Source: Bradyrhizobium retamae
Lineage (GTDB): Bacteria; Pseudomonadota; Alphaproteobacteria; Rhizobiales; Xanthobacteraceae
Assembly (NCBI RefSeq): GCF_001440415.1
Contig: NZ_LLYA01000001.1
Span: 460,608 to 524,607 of the forward strand
Length of the DNA: 64,000 nt
Direction of reading: 5' to 3'
Shown: positions 8,563 to 18,475 of the stretch, piece by piece
Layout: every line of letters begins with the position of its first letter
Position numbering within the stretch: the stretch's first letter is position 1
The notes under the pieces: model-generated
Databases searched by the model: none
Told to the model about the DNA's origin: nothing
Seen by the model: only the letters and a program-made list of their open reading frames with translations
Translations under genes and position numbers: made by a program

Positions 8563-10599
8563 TCATGCTGCCCTGATATTCGCCATGAAGCGATCGAGTT
8601 CTTCGCGAAGGCGCGTGCTTTCGCTGGATAGCGTGCGGGCCGAATCCAACACTTCCTCGGACGCCGATCCGGTTTCAGTCGCGCCGCGATTGACGTGCAT
8701 GACGTTGGCGGCGGCCTCCTGCGTGCCTTGCGCGACGTTCTGGACGCTGCGCGCAATTTCCTGCGTTGCCGCGCTCTGCTGCTCGACGGCGCTGGCGATC
8801 GTCGCGGCGATGTCGGAGATCCTGCCGATGGTGCCGCCGATCTCCTTGATCGCGGCGACCGATTCCTGCGTCGCGCCCTGCATGCCCGAGATGTGACTGG
8901 AAATCTCGTCGGTCGCCTTCGCGGTCTGACTGGCGAGCGATTTGACTTCGGATGCAACCACGGCAAAGCCGCGGCCGGCATCGCCCGCGCGGGCGGCCTC
9001 GATGGTGGCGTTCAGCGCCAAAAGGTTGGTCTGCTCGGCAATCGCCGTGATCAGCTTGACCACGTCGCCGATCTCCTGCGCGGCACGCGACAGCTTGCCG
9101 ATCCGCCCGTCGGTCTGTTCGGCCTGACGCACGGCGGCCTTTGCAATCTGGCTGGATTCCTTGACGCGCCGCCCGATCTCGTCGACGGAAGCCGACAGTT
9201 CCTCGGTCGCGGACGCCACCGACTGCATGTTGGTGGAGGCTTCTTCCGAGGCGCCGGCGACCTGGCTTGAGAGGCTCTGGGTGGTTTCCGCCGTCCGCGT
9301 CAGCTTGCCGGCAGCGGATTCGAGTTGCACGGCCGAGGACGACACGTTGGAAACGATGGCGCCGACTGCAACTTCGAATTCGTCGGCGAAGCGAATGAGT
9401 TCGGCGCGGCGCGCAGCACTCGCCGCCTTGTTCTGCGCTTCCTGGGTGGCGGCATCGCGCTCGGCGCGGGCAATCGCCTGCACCTTGAACTCCTCGACCG
9501 CGCTTGCCATCTCGCCCAGTTCGTCCTTGCGGCCGAGGCCGGGCAGCACGACTTCGAAATTGCCGGCGGCGAGTTCGCGCATCGCGTTGCACATCGCAAT
9601 CATCGGCCGGGAAATACCTTTGCCGAGGAAGAAGGCCCAGACACAACCGAGCAAAAAGCCGCCGGCGGCAAGGATCAGGATCAGCCGCTCGGTCTCGCCG
9701 ATGGTCGCGTCCGACTCGGCTTCGAGCCGTTTCTGATCGGCCAGGAGGTCCGACTTCATGGCGCCCGAGCCCTTGTTGATAGCGGCGGCCGATTCCGTCA
9801 TTTCCAGCGTCAGCTCGTCGATCTCCTTGGAATTGTCGACCAGCTTGGCGAGCGACTTCTGGTATTCCTCCAGCATGCCGGAGATTTCCTTGATCCCCTC
9901 GCGGATCTTTTCGTTGTTCGACGAAATCGCCTTGAGCGCGTTCTCGACGAATTTCAGGCGCGCCATTGCGCTGGCAGCGACCGTCTTATCGGAATTGACC
10001 ACGAACGTATTGGCAAGCGCAGTGACCGCCTGAAACTGTTCGGTCACCTTCTTCGCGCCGAGCGTGATCACCGGCATTTCGTCATCGTCGGCATTGCTCG
10101 GGAGATCGTCCAGCTTGTAGCGCAGCGAGTTGCCGGTGCGGGTGAGCTGGTTCTGCGTGACGCGCGCACTCTCGTCCTTGACCTTGACGATGTCGGCGAA
10201 AATCTTGGTGAAGGCGCGGAACTCCCGCTCCAGTTTCGCGACCTGCTCGAGCCGCGTCGGATTGGTGGTCCCCTTCATCGAGGCAATGATTGCGTCCTTC
10301 AGGCCGGCCTCGGCAGCTAGCGCCGCCTTGCCGTCCTCTTCCTTTCCGGTCGCCACGAAATAGCGGGCGAGCGACCGGTAGGAAATCAGTTCGCGGTCGA
10401 TGTCGCGTGACAGATCGGCCTCCAGCACGCTGCGCCGGTAGGACTCCACGCCGGCCGAAACCCGCTCGAACCCGAGATAGGCAAACCCCATGCTGGCGGC
10501 CGAAATCGCCAGCACGACGGCAAAGCCGAGCATTATCTTGGCGCGGAACCGCAGGGTCGGGAGCTTGAAAGACGAGCCGCCACGCTTCAGAAATCGCAC
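8563..10599 (-). CDS. methyl-accepting chemotaxis protein
   Basis: This 678-residue inner-membrane chemoreceptor has a first membrane segment at about residues 20-42 ([23 protein letters not shown]), a helical periplasmic sensor to about 300, a second segment near 305-325 ([21 protein letters not shown]), HAMP to about 380, and a cytoplasmic signalling domain with the conserved hairpin tip [20 protein letters not shown]. The ligand is unknown; the four-helix-like sensor gives no hint. GTG at 10599 is used as start because GGGGGGTGAC precedes it. It is a single gene, far from the che operon at the right end of the window, and presumably signals through it or a similar cluster. Confidence 0.95.
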   Translation of the reverse strand: MRFLKRGGSSFKLPTLRFRAKIMLGFAVVLAISAASMGFAYLGFERVSAGVESYRRSVLEADLSRDIDRELISYRSLARYFVATGKEEDGKAALAAEAGLKDAIIASMKGTTNPTRLEQVAKLEREFRAFTKIFADIVKVKDESARVTQNQLTRTGNSLRYKLDDLPSNADDDEMPVITLGAKKVTEQFQAVTALANTFVVNSDKTVAASAMARLKFVENALKAISSNNEKIREGIKEISGMLEEYQKSLAKLVDNSKEIDELTLEMTESAAAINKGSGAMKSDLLADQKRLEAESDATIGETERLILILAAGGFLLGCVWAFFLGKGISRPMIAMCNAMRELAAGNFEVVLPGLGRKDELGEMASAVEEFKVQAIARAERDAATQEAQNKAASAARRAELIRFADEFEVAVGAIVSNVSSSAVQLESAAGKLTRTAETTQSLSSQVAGASEEASTNMQSVASATEELSASVDEIGRRVKESSQIAKAAVRQAEQTDGRIGKLSRAAQEIGDVVKLITAIAEQTNLLALNATIEAARAGDAGRGFAVVASEVKSLASQTAKATDEISSHISGMQGATQESVAAIKEIGGTIGRISDIAATIASAVEQQSAATQEIARSVQNVAQGTQEAAANVMHVNRGATETGSASEEVLDSARTLSSESTRLREELDRFMANIRAA

Positions 10600-10721
10600 G
10601 TCACCCCCCGTTTTCGTTCTGAAAAACAGGCATCGGAAGCCCAGCCCCCGATCCGGTGCGCAAAGTTAAGGCAGAATGGATAAGGGCGGGTAAATCTGGG
10701 CAAAACTTGCAAGGGGTTGCT

Positions 10722-10936
10722 CTTATCCTCCCCTGGAGGGGTCCGAGACGAGCAAAGCTCGCTCGTGGGTCGGTTCGCGTGGAGCGAAGCGAAATGCAAA
10801 ACGGGGTGGGGTGGTCTCTCCACTCGGGCACTGATCGTGAGGTGATACCGTCACCCCACCCCGCCACGCATCTTACGATGCGCGGCGACCCACGAGCGAG
10901 CTTCGCTCGTCTCGGACCCCTCTAGGGGAGCGTAAG
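10722..10936. repeat. 215-base nested inverted-repeat element
   Basis: The arms 10722-10772 and 10886-10936 are inverted copies of 51 bases with four mismatches, including GGGGTCCGAGACGAGC and GCTCGCTCGTGGGTCG. Inside lies a second perfect inverted repeat: CGGGGTGGGGTG (10802-10813) and CACCCCACCCCG (10852-10863). No coding capacity is convincing. It occupies most of the 476-base gap between the chemoreceptor and the CODH-like operon, and looks like a small non-coding mobile or REP-type element. The rest of the gap (10937-11075) is the probable coxS promoter region. Confidence 0.85.
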
Positions 10937-10977
10937 AAAAATTCGCGTCGAGAGTCTTCGGCACGAAGCCGCGCCAA

Positions 10978-10993
10978 TGTCATCACAATGACA
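10978..10993. promoter_or_regulatory. candidate operator TGTCAT-CACA-ATGACA upstream of coxS
   Basis: A perfect 6+6 palindrome with a four-base spacer, 83 bases before the coxS start and outside the repeat element. The regulator is unknown; palindromes of this size also occur by chance. Confidence 0.35.
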
Positions 10994-11075
10994 GCGCCGA
11001 CCAAAATCCTAGTTGCAAGTTCCTTCGCCGCTGTTTCTAATTGGAATAATTATAAAACATCGGGAGGTACCACGC

Positions 11076-11561
<486 letters not shown>

Positions 11562-11646
11562 CTGGCGCAGGCCAGCATTTTCCGAATTCGACACCGCGGC
11601 TCGAGAGAAATCGCGGAAACAATAATTCCGGTCGGGAGGACAGGAC

Positions 11647-13992
11647 ATGGGCGTTGAAGGCATTGGCGCAAGCGTCGTGCGCAAGGAAGACCGCCGTTTC
11701 ATCACAGGCAAGGGCCGTTACGTCGACGATATCAAGCTGGTGGGCATGACCCACGCACACTTCATCCGCAGCCCGCACGCACATGCGAAGATCAAGAGCA
11801 TCGACACCTCGGCGGCGATGGAGATGCCGGGCGTGGTCGGCGTGCTGACCGGCCAGCAGATCGTCGACGACAAGATCGGCAATCTGATCTGCGGCTGGGC
11901 GATTACCTCCAAGGACGGCACCGGCATGAAGATGGGTGCATGGCCGGCGATGGCGCCGGAGACCGTGCGCTTCGTCGGCCAGGCGGTCGCGGTGGTGATC
12001 GCCGAGACCAAGAACCAGGCCCGCGACGCGGCCGAGGCCGTGGTCGTCAACTATGAGGAATTGCCGGCCGTTCCGGACATTCGCGCCGCGATCAAGCCGG
12101 GCGCGCCGCAACTGCACCCCGAGGCTCCGGGCAACGTGATCTACGACTGGACCATCGGCGATGAAGCCGCGACCGATGCCGCATTCAAATCCGCAGCCAA
12201 CATCGTTTCGCTCGACATCACCAACAACCGCCTGGTGCCGAACGCGATGGAGCCGCGCGCGGCGATCGCGGAATATAACGAACCTGAAGAGCATTTTACG
12301 CTCTACACGACCTCGCAGAATCCGCATGTCGCCCGCCTCGTGCTGTCGGCGTTCTACAACATCGCGCAGGAGCACAAGCTGCGGGTGGTGGCGCCTGACG
12401 TCGGCGGCGGTTTCGGCTCAAAAATCTTCATCTACCCCGAGGAGATGGTGGCGCTGTGGGCCTCCAAGAAGGTCGGCCGTCCGGTGAAGTGGACCGGCGA
12501 CCGCACCGAAGCCTTCCTGACCGACGCGCATGGCCGCGATCACCTCACCAAGGCTGAGATGGCGTTCGACAAGGACAACAAGGTCACCGGCTTGCGCGTG
12601 AAGACTTACGCCAATCTCGGCGGCTACATGTCGCTGTTCTCCTCCTCGGTGCCGACCTATCTCTATGCGACGCTGCTGTCGGGCCAGTACAACATTCCCA
12701 ACATCTTCGCCGAGGTGATCAGCGTCTACACCAACACCGTTCCGGTCGACGCCTATCGCGGCGCGGGCCGGCCCGAGGCAAGTTTTGTGGTGGAACGGCT
12801 GATGGAAACGGCGGCGCGGCAGTTGAATGTCGATCCGGCCGAGTTGCGGAAGAAGAATTTCATCACGCAGTTTCCGCATCAGACGCCTGTGATCATGGCC
12901 TATGACATCGGTGACTTCCACGCCTCGCTCGATGCCGCAATGAAGGCGATCGACTATGCGGGCTTCCCGGCCCGCCAAGCAAAAGCGAAATCCGAGGGCA
13001 AGCTGCGCGGCCTCGGCGTCTCCTGCTACATCGAGGCCTGCGGCATTGCGCCTTCAAAGGCGGTCGGCAGTCTCGGTGCCGGCGTAGGTCTGTGGGAATC
13101 GGCGGAAGTGCGCGTCAATCCGGTCGGCACCATCGAGGTCCTGACGGGATCGCACAGCCACGGCCAGGGCCACGAGACGACGTTCTGCCAGCTCATCGCC
13201 GAGCGCCTCGGCGTTCCCATCAGCCAGGTCCAGATCGTCCATGGCGACACCGACAAGGTGCAGTTCGGCATGGGTACCTACGGCTCGCGCTCTGCGGCGG
13301 TCGGCCTCACTGCGATCCTGAAGGCGATGGAAAAAGTCGAAGCGAAGGCCAAGAAGATTGCGGCCCATCAGCTCGAAGCATCGGAGAACGACATCGTCAT
13401 CGAGAATGGCGAGTTCAAGGTCGCCGGCACCGACAAGTCGCTGGCGCTGCCGATGGTCGCGCTCGCGGCCTACACCGCGCACAACCTGCCTGACGGCATG
13501 GAGCCAGGCCTGAAGGAGGGCGCATTCTACGACCCGACCAACTTCACCTTCCCGGCCGGCGCCTATATCTGCGAGATGGAAGTGGATGCCGGCACCGGAA
13601 AGAGCACCTTCGTCAACTTCGTGGCGGCGGATGATTTCGGCCGGCTGATCAATCCGATGATCGTCGAAGGCCAGGTCCATGGCGGCCTCGCCCAGGGCAT
13701 CGGCCAGGCGCTGCTGGAGGGCGCGGTGTACGACTCATCCGGCCAGCTCGTGACCGCGTCGTTCATGGATTACACCATGCCGCGCGCGGACGACCTGCCC
13801 TCCTTCAAGCTGTCGCACACGACGACGCTATGTCCGGGCAATCCGCTCGGCGTAAAGGGCTGCGGCGAGGCGGGCGCGATCGGCGCGTCGGCCGCCGTCA
13901 TCAACGCCATCACCGATGCGATCGGCAACAACAAACTCGAAATGCCGGCGACGCCCGATCGGGTGTGGCATGCCATTCACGGCAACGCGTAA
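11647..13992 (+). CDS. coxL: CO-dehydrogenase-type molybdopterin large subunit (form II)
   Basis: This 781-residue catalytic subunit of the xanthine oxidase family binds molybdopterin cytosine dinucleotide. Cofactor motifs are [13 protein letters not shown] (about 250-259) and the end motif [15 protein letters not shown] with the catalytic glutamate. The active-site loop is AYRGAGR (residues 369-375), the hallmark of form II; true form I CO dehydrogenase has AYXCSFR with the copper-binding cysteine. So the enzyme may oxidise CO slowly or act on another aldehyde or heterocycle. ATG at 11647 is preceded by GGGAGGACAGGAC. The coxM gene follows 15 bases later. Accessory genes such as coxD-G are not in the window. 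Confidence 0.92.
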   Translation: MGVEGIGASVVRKEDRRFITGKGRYVDDIKLVGMTHAHFIRSPHAHAKIKSIDTSAAMEMPGVVGVLTGQQIVDDKIGNLICGWAITSKDGTGMKMGAWPAMAPETVRFVGQAVAVVIAETKNQARDAAEAVVVNYEELPAVPDIRAAIKPGAPQLHPEAPGNVIYDWTIGDEAATDAAFKSAANIVSLDITNNRLVPNAMEPRAAIAEYNEPEEHFTLYTTSQNPHVARLVLSAFYNIAQEHKLRVVAPDVGGGFGSKIFIYPEEMVALWASKKVGRPVKWTGDRTEAFLTDAHGRDHLTKAEMAFDKDNKVTGLRVKTYANLGGYMSLFSSSVPTYLYATLLSGQYNIPNIFAEVISVYTNTVPVDAYRGAGRPEASFVVERLMETAARQLNVDPAELRKKNFITQFPHQTPVIMAYDIGDFHASLDAAMKAIDYAGFPARQAKAKSEGKLRGLGVSCYIEACGIAPSKAVGSLGAGVGLWESAEVRVNPVGTIEVLTGSHSHGQGHETTFCQLIAERLGVPISQVQIVHGDTDKVQFGMGTYGSRSAAVGLTAILKAMEKVEAKAKKIAAHQLEASENDIVIENGEFKVAGTDKSLALPMVALAAYTAHNLPDGMEPGLKEGAFYDPTNFTFPAGAYICEMEVDAGTGKSTFVNFVAADDFGRLINPMIVEGQVHGGLAQGIGQALLEGAVYDSSGQLVTASFMDYTMPRADDLPSFKLSHTTTLCPGNPLGVKGCGEAGAIGASAAVINAITDAIGNNKLEMPATPDRVWHAIHGNA

Positions 13993-14007
13993 AAGGGGAG
14001 CACAGCC

Positions 14008-14808
14008 ATGTACCAGACAACCTATCACCGCCCCTCTTCGGTCGACGAAGCAGCAAGCCTGTTCACCAAGGGTTCCGACGCGAAATATTTGGCCGGCGGC
14101 CACACGCTGATTCCGGTGATGAAGCAGCGGCTGGCCTCGCCGTCCGACGTCATCGATCTCGGCAAGATCAAGGAGTTGGTCGGCATCGAGCCAACCGGTG
14201 ACGGAATAATGATCAAGGCGGCGACGACCCATCACGACGTGGCCTCGAGCGAAACGGTGCAGAAGGCACTCCCGGCGCTGGCTTACCTCGCCTCCCTGAT
14301 CGGCGACCCGGCGGTGCGGCATCGCGGCACCATCGGCGGCTCGCTCGCCAACAACGATCCCGCGGCCGACTATCCGGCGGCGGTGCTGGCGCTCGGCGCC
14401 ACCGTGAAGACCAACAAGCGTTCGATATCGGCGGATGATTTCTTCAAGGGCCTGTTCTCCACGGCGCTCGATGACGGCGAAATCATCACCGCCGTGTCGT
14501 TCCCGGTTCAGGCCAAAGCGGGCTACGCGAAGTTCAACCATCCGGCGTCGCGCTTTGCCCTGACCGGCGTGTTCGTCGCAAAAACCCCGGCGGGTGACGT
14601 CCGCGTCGCCGCCACCGGCGCATCGCAAGACGGCGTGATGCGAGTGCCCGCGATCGAGGCGGCGCTGAAGGCCAACTGGTCGGCCGCCGCGCTCGATAAC
14701 GTCAAGATTTCCGCCGACGGCCTGATGAACGACATTCACGGCACCTCGGACTATCGCGCCAACCTGATCAAGGTGATGGCGCAGCGCGCGGTGACCGCCG
14801 CCGGCTGA
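14008..14808 (+). CDS. coxM: CO-dehydrogenase-type FAD medium subunit
   Basis: This 266-residue flavoprotein subunit takes electrons from the iron-sulphur subunit. FAD-binding motifs of the family are AGGHTLIPVMKQR (about 31-43) and HRGTIGGSLANNDPAADYPAA (about 108-128). Full family length. ATG at 14008 follows AAAGGGGAGCACAGCC, and the gene lies 15 bases behind coxL, so the two are co-translated. The operon ends at the hairpin 14836-14872. Confidence 0.93.
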   Translation: MYQTTYHRPSSVDEAASLFTKGSDAKYLAGGHTLIPVMKQRLASPSDVIDLGKIKELVGIEPTGDGIMIKAATTHHDVASSETVQKALPALAYLASLIGDPAVRHRGTIGGSLANNDPAADYPAAVLALGATVKTNKRSISADDFFKGLFSTALDDGEIITAVSFPVQAKAGYAKFNHPASRFALTGVFVAKTPAGDVRVAATGASQDGVMRVPAIEAALKANWSAAALDNVKISADGLMNDIHGTSDYRANLIKVMAQRAVTAAG

Positions 14809-14835
14809 TCAGCGCCTGCACGCGACTTTGACATG

Positions 14836-14872
14836 AGCGGCGCGCAGCGATGCGCGCCGCTTTCGTATTTTG
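14836..14872 (+). terminator. rho-independent terminator of the cox operon
   Basis: AGCGGCGCGC (14836-14845) and GCGCGCCGCT (14852-14861) form a perfect ten-pair stem with a six-base loop, followed by TTCGTATTTT. It sits 27 bases after the coxM stop. Confidence 0.85.
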
Positions 14873-14970
14873 GCTCGATTCTCGGCAAAAGAAGCTTGCC
14901 AGGGCCTCGCTTCGGCGGGACAATTTAGCTAATCAACTAATTAAGACGTTCCCTTGGGAGAGAAAACAAC

Positions 14971-16083
14971 GTGCTCGATCAACCAGCCCCCCAATCCGCC
15001 ACCCGCACCTCCGGCCCGCTTACAGGCTTCCGCATCGTCGAATTCGCCGGCATCGGCCCGGGTCCGTTCGCCTGCATGATGCTGGCCGACATGGGCGCCG
15101 AAGTCGTAACGCTTGACCGCATCGGCGCGAAGAAGAATCTGAAATCGGTGGCGGGTCGCGGCCGCAAAGTCGTCGAGCTCGATCTCAAGGACAAGGCTGC
15201 TGTCGCGCAGGTGCTCGACCTGCTTAGCAATGCCGACGCGCTGATCGAAGGTTTCCGTCCCGGCGTGATGGAGCGGCTGGGCCTCGGACCCGATGTGGTG
15301 ATGGCGCGCAATCCGCGGCTGGTGTTCGGCCGGATGACCGGTTGGGGCCAGGAAGGCCCGCTGGCGCACGCGGCCGGCCATGACATCAACTACATCTCGG
15401 TCACCGGCGCGCTTGCAGCGATCGGCACCAAGGAGAAGCCGGTGCCGCCGCTCAACCTGGTCGGCGATTTCGGCGGCGGCGCGCTCTATCTCGTGGTCGG
15501 CGTGCTGGCGGCGCTATTGGAAGCGTCGAAGTCCGGCAAGGGCCAGGTGGTGGATGCGGCGATGTGCGACGGCGCGGCGTCGCTGATGTCGATGTTCTTC
15601 GACATGACCGCGATCGGCCGCTGGGTCGAAGGCCGCGAGCAGAATTTCCTCGACGGCGGCGCGCATTTCTACGGCATCTATGAATGTTCCTGCGGCAACT
15701 TCATTTCGATCGGCTCGATCGAACCGCAGTTCTATGCGCTGCTGCGCCAGCATGCCGGCCTCACCGACGCCGATTTCGACGCCCAGATGGACCGCAAGGC
15801 CTGGCCGGCACTGAAGGAAAAGCTGACAAAAGTGTTCAAGAGCAAGACCCGCGAAGACTGGTGCAAGATCATGGAAGGCACCGACATTTGCTTCGCGCCG
15901 ATCCTGACGATGGCCGAAGCGCCGAAGCATCCGCACAATGCCGCGCGAAATATTTTCGTCGAGCGCCACGGCGTAATGCAACCGGCGCCCGCGCCGCGAT
16001 TCTCGCGCACGCCGTCGGCGATCCGGGATGCGGAGAAGGCGGATATCGGGGAGTTGACCAGCGCGTGGAGGGCGGGGAGGTAA
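14971..16083 (+). CDS. CaiB/BaiF family protein, alpha-methylacyl-CoA racemase-like
   Basis: This 370-residue class III CoA-transferase-fold protein shows the residues used by alpha-methylacyl-CoA racemase: His in AGHDINY (about 137), Asp in VGDFGGG (about 167) and Glu in SIEPQFY (about 251). Spacing between the first two is the same as in the well-studied mycobacterial enzyme. The family epimerises 2-methylacyl-CoA during branched-chain or sterol-like acid breakdown; a CoA-transferase role cannot be excluded. GTG at 14971 is used as start, with TTGGGAGAG upstream. It follows the cox terminator, so it is a separate unit. Confidence 0.88.
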   Translation: MLDQPAPQSATRTSGPLTGFRIVEFAGIGPGPFACMMLADMGAEVVTLDRIGAKKNLKSVAGRGRKVVELDLKDKAAVAQVLDLLSNADALIEGFRPGVMERLGLGPDVVMARNPRLVFGRMTGWGQEGPLAHAAGHDINYISVTGALAAIGTKEKPVPPLNLVGDFGGGALYLVVGVLAALLEASKSGKGQVVDAAMCDGAASLMSMFFDMTAIGRWVEGREQNFLDGGAHFYGIYECSCGNFISIGSIEPQFYALLRQHAGLTDADFDAQMDRKAWPALKEKLTKVFKSKTREDWCKIMEGTDICFAPILTMAEAPKHPHNAARNIFVERHGVMQPAPAPRFSRTPSAIRDAEKADIGELTSAWRAGR

Positions 16084-16090
16084 ACTCTCC

Positions 16091-16209
16091 GTCGTCCCCG
16101 CGCACACGCGCGGATCCATAACCACAGGGTTTGCTTGTGAGACGCAACTCACTCCCGCGCAAAATCGTGAAATCACGCGGTATGGGTCCCGGCTCAAGGC
16201 CGGGACGAC
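16091..16209. repeat. GTCGTCCC...GGGACGAC intergenic element, copy 2
   Basis: It starts GTCGTCCCCGCG, contains CCATAACCAC, and ends GGTCCCGGCTCAAGGCCGGGACGAC. The terminal inverted repeat and the CATAACCAC box match the elements at 8415 and 40636. It lies between the convergent racemase and hppD genes and may act as a transcript end. Confidence 0.7.
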
Positions 16210-16215
16210 AACAGG

Positions 16216-17334
16216 CTACGCTGCATTCCCCACATTCAACACGCCTCGCCGGATCTGATCCTCCTCGATCGATTCGAACAGCGCCTTGAAGTTGCCCTCA
16301 CCAAAGCCGTCATCGCCCTTGCGCTGGATGAATTCGAAGAAAATCGGCCCGATCGCGTTCGCGGAAAAGATCTGCAAGAGCACCTTGGTGTGGCCACCAT
16401 CAACCACGCCCTCGCCGTCAATGAGAATGCCGTGGCGCTGCAGGCGGGCGACGTCCTCACCGTGCTGCGGCAGGCGTGCGTCGATCTTCTCGAAATAGGT
16501 ATCCGGCGGCGACGGCATGAACGGTAATCCGGCCTCGCGCAGCGTCTCGACGGTACGGTAGATGTCCCGCGCGCCGCAGGCGATGTGCTGGATGCCCTCG
16601 CCGCGATAGATGTTGAGATATTCCTCGATCTGTCCGGAGTCACCGGCATCCTCGTTGATCGGGATCCGGATCTTGCCGTCCGGGCTGGCCAGCGCACGCG
16701 AGAACAGGCCGGACGCGCGGCCCTCGATGTCGAAGAAGCGAATCTGGCGGAAGTTGAACAGCTTTTCGTAGAAGCCGGTCCAGACGTCCATTCGGCCGCG
16801 ATGGACGTTGTGGGTGAGGTGATCGATGTAATAGAGCCCGGCGCCGACGGGCCGGGGATCGCGCGCGCCCAGCCATTCGAACTCGAGATCATAGGCCGAT
16901 CCCTTGGCGCCGTAACGGTCGGTGAAATAGAGCAGGCTGCCGCCGATGCCCTTGAGCGCGGGAACGTCGAGCGTCTTCTGAGCGGACGAAACATCGGCCG
17001 GCTCCGCGCCGAGCGAGAGCGCCCGCTCGTAGGCCAGCTTGGCGTCGACCACGCGAAACGCCATCGACGGTGCGCAAGGCCCATGCGCCGCGACGAAGCC
17101 ATGGCCATGGGTGCCAGGCTCCTCGTTGACCAGATAATTGATGTCACCCTGGCGATAGACCGTGATCTTCTTGATCTTGTGGCGGGCAACAGGCGCAAAG
17201 CCCATCAGCTTGAACAGCGCGTGCAGCTCTTCCGGGTTCGGATGCGCATACTCGACGAACTCGAAACCGTCGGTGCCCATCGGGTTGTCGGCGCTGATGG
17301 TGGCGGCCGGCGCATCGTGCGGAAACGGACCCAT
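16216..17334 (-). CDS. hppD: 4-hydroxyphenylpyruvate dioxygenase
   Basis: This 372-residue Fe(II) enzyme turns 4-hydroxyphenylpyruvate into homogentisate, the substrate of hmgA further right. It has two vicinal-oxygen-chelate halves. Metal ligands expected in the C-terminal half are visible: His in YIDHLTHNVHRG, His in GIQHIACGARDI and Glu in PIFFEFIQRKG near the end. Start at 17334 is chosen because GGGAG lies seven bases before that ATG and homologues begin MGPFPHDAP; the longer in-frame extension reaches into the regulator promoter. It is transcribed away from an Lrp-family gene 122 bases off, which probably controls it. Confidence 0.95.
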   Translation of the reverse strand: MGPFPHDAPAATISADNPMGTDGFEFVEYAHPNPEELHALFKLMGFAPVARHKIKKITVYRQGDINYLVNEEPGTHGHGFVAAHGPCAPSMAFRVVDAKLAYERALSLGAEPADVSSAQKTLDVPALKGIGGSLLYFTDRYGAKGSAYDLEFEWLGARDPRPVGAGLYYIDHLTHNVHRGRMDVWTGFYEKLFNFRQIRFFDIEGRASGLFSRALASPDGKIRIPINEDAGDSGQIEEYLNIYRGEGIQHIACGARDIYRTVETLREAGLPFMPSPPDTYFEKIDARLPQHGEDVARLQRHGILIDGEGVVDGGHTKVLLQIFSANAIGPIFFEFIQRKGDDGFGEGNFKALFESIEEDQIRRGVLNVGNAA

Positions 17335-17429
17335 GGCTAAACTCCCGTAGATTGATCCAGACCAATATCGGGCGAAACGGGCGCAAAGTGTATGCAAACC
17401 GAGGGGCGTTAGGCTATCATCTCGCACAG

Positions 17430-17441
17430 TTCGTGCACGAA
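17430..17441. promoter_or_regulatory. perfect palindrome TTCGTGCACGAA, candidate Lrp-type operator
   Basis: A 12-base perfect palindrome in the 122-base divergent promoter of hppD and the Lrp regulator, ending 16 bases before the regulator ATG. A role in autoregulation is inferred from position. Confidence 0.45.
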
Positions 17442-17456
17442 ACCGGCAGTTGACGC

Positions 17457-17921
17457 ATGATTCCCGTGGATGCCTTCGACCTCAAAATGCTGGCCGCGCT
17501 GCAGGACGACGGCCGGCTGACCAACCAGCAACTCGCCGACCTCGTCGGCCTGTCCGCCTCGCAATGCTCGCGGCGGCGGATGCGGCTCGAGGACGAAAAG
17601 GTCATCGCCGGCTACCACGCCGACCTCGCCGGCGAGGCGCTCGGCTTCAACCTCATCGCCTTCATTCACATTACGCTGGCGACGCATTCGCCCGACAACG
17701 CCAAGAAATTTCGCGCACTGGTCAACCACGTCGACGACATTCAGGAGGCCTATTCGCTCACGGGCGACGCCGACTATGTGCTGAAAGTGGTGCTGCGCGA
17801 CTTGAAGGACCTCTCCGATCTCGTCAACAACGTGCTGATGCCGCATCAGAGTGTCGCGCATGTCCGCTCGTCGGTCGTGCTGGACCGGCTGAAGGAGAGC
17901 GCAAGGCTGCCGTTGAAGTGA
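17457..17921 (+). CDS. Lrp/AsnC family transcriptional regulator
   Basis: This 154-residue protein has an N-terminal helix-turn-helix (DLKMLAALQDDGRLTNQQLADLVGLSASQCSRRRMRLE, residues 8-45) and a C-terminal RAM effector domain with the expected GDADYVLKVVLRDLKDLSDLV segment. Family members form octamers and usually sense an amino acid. Divergent placement beside hppD suggests it responds to tyrosine, phenylalanine or a keto-acid derivative. ATG at 17457 gives the usual length. Confidence 0.92.
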   Translation: MIPVDAFDLKMLAALQDDGRLTNQQLADLVGLSASQCSRRRMRLEDEKVIAGYHADLAGEALGFNLIAFIHITLATHSPDNAKKFRALVNHVDDIQEAYSLTGDADYVLKVVLRDLKDLSDLVNNVLMPHQSVAHVRSSVVLDRLKESARLPLK

Positions 17922-18032
17922 GCCGGTTCGATGAGGCACTGGGGCCGCATGGCCCAAATCGAGGGAAATTCGTCATTCGCGTTCCCGATCCCATTTGCGA
18001 TGATCTGTAGGAATCACCCCACGAGACCCCGC

Positions 18033-18344
18033 ATGGCGCTGCAACTCCGACCAAACTGCGAATATTGCGACAAGGACCTGCCACCGAATGCGATGGACGC
18101 GCGGATCTGTTCCTACGAATGCACGTTCTGCGCGGATTGCGTCGAGACCAAGCTGCATAACGTTTGCCCGAACTGCGGCGGCGGTTTTGAGCGGCGGCCG
18201 ATCCGGCCCGCGATCGAGCGACGGCCGGGCGTGTGCGTCGTCAAGCACCCGCCGTCGGACAAGCGAGTGCATTTGAAGTACAGCCTTGAGGATATTGCCG
18301 CGCACTGTGCGCGGCTGCGGGATATACCGTCACAGGAGCGCTGA
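18033..18344 (+). CDS. DUF1272 domain protein (small cysteine-rich)
   Basis: This 103-residue protein begins MALQLRPNCEYCDKDLPPNA and continues with ICSYECTFCADCVE and CPNCGGGFERRPIRP, the cysteine pattern of DUF1272. The cysteines come in CxxC-like pairs and probably bind zinc. ATG at 18033 is chosen to match the family start; an in-frame extension of 34 codons upstream is not family-like. The C-terminal 35 residues are a less conserved tail. Function unknown. It lies downstream of the Lrp gene on the same strand with a gap of 111 bases. Confidence 0.85.
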   Translation: MALQLRPNCEYCDKDLPPNAMDARICSYECTFCADCVETKLHNVCPNCGGGFERRPIRPAIERRPGVCVVKHPPSDKRVHLKYSLEDIAAHCARLRDIPSQER

Positions 18345-18369
18345 ACTATCCGCGTCATTGCGAAGTTGA

Positions 18370-18439
18370 GTAGGGTGGGCAAAGCGAAGCGTGCCCACCA
18401 TTAGATCCGCATCGGGATAGATGGTGGGCACGGCCCTAC
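18370..18439. repeat. GTAGGGTGGGC...GTGCCCACC inverted repeat element, copy 1
   Basis: It runs GTAGGGTGGGCAAAGCGAAG through GTGCCCACC, a short spacer, then GGTGGGCACGGCCCTAC. Close relatives occur at 39472-39502 (half element) and 47389-47471. It lies between the convergent DUF1272 and fahA genes. Confidence 0.8.
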
Positions 18440-18475
18440 GCACCTTTGCCCCAACCTACGGCCTCACAATGACGG

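Noticed and set aside
18370..18439. Possible small RNA or riboswitch at the inverted repeat between DUF1272 and fahA
   Set aside because: The sequence recurs at 47389 and in part at 39472 beside unrelated genes, so it is a dispersed repeat and not a gene-specific RNA.
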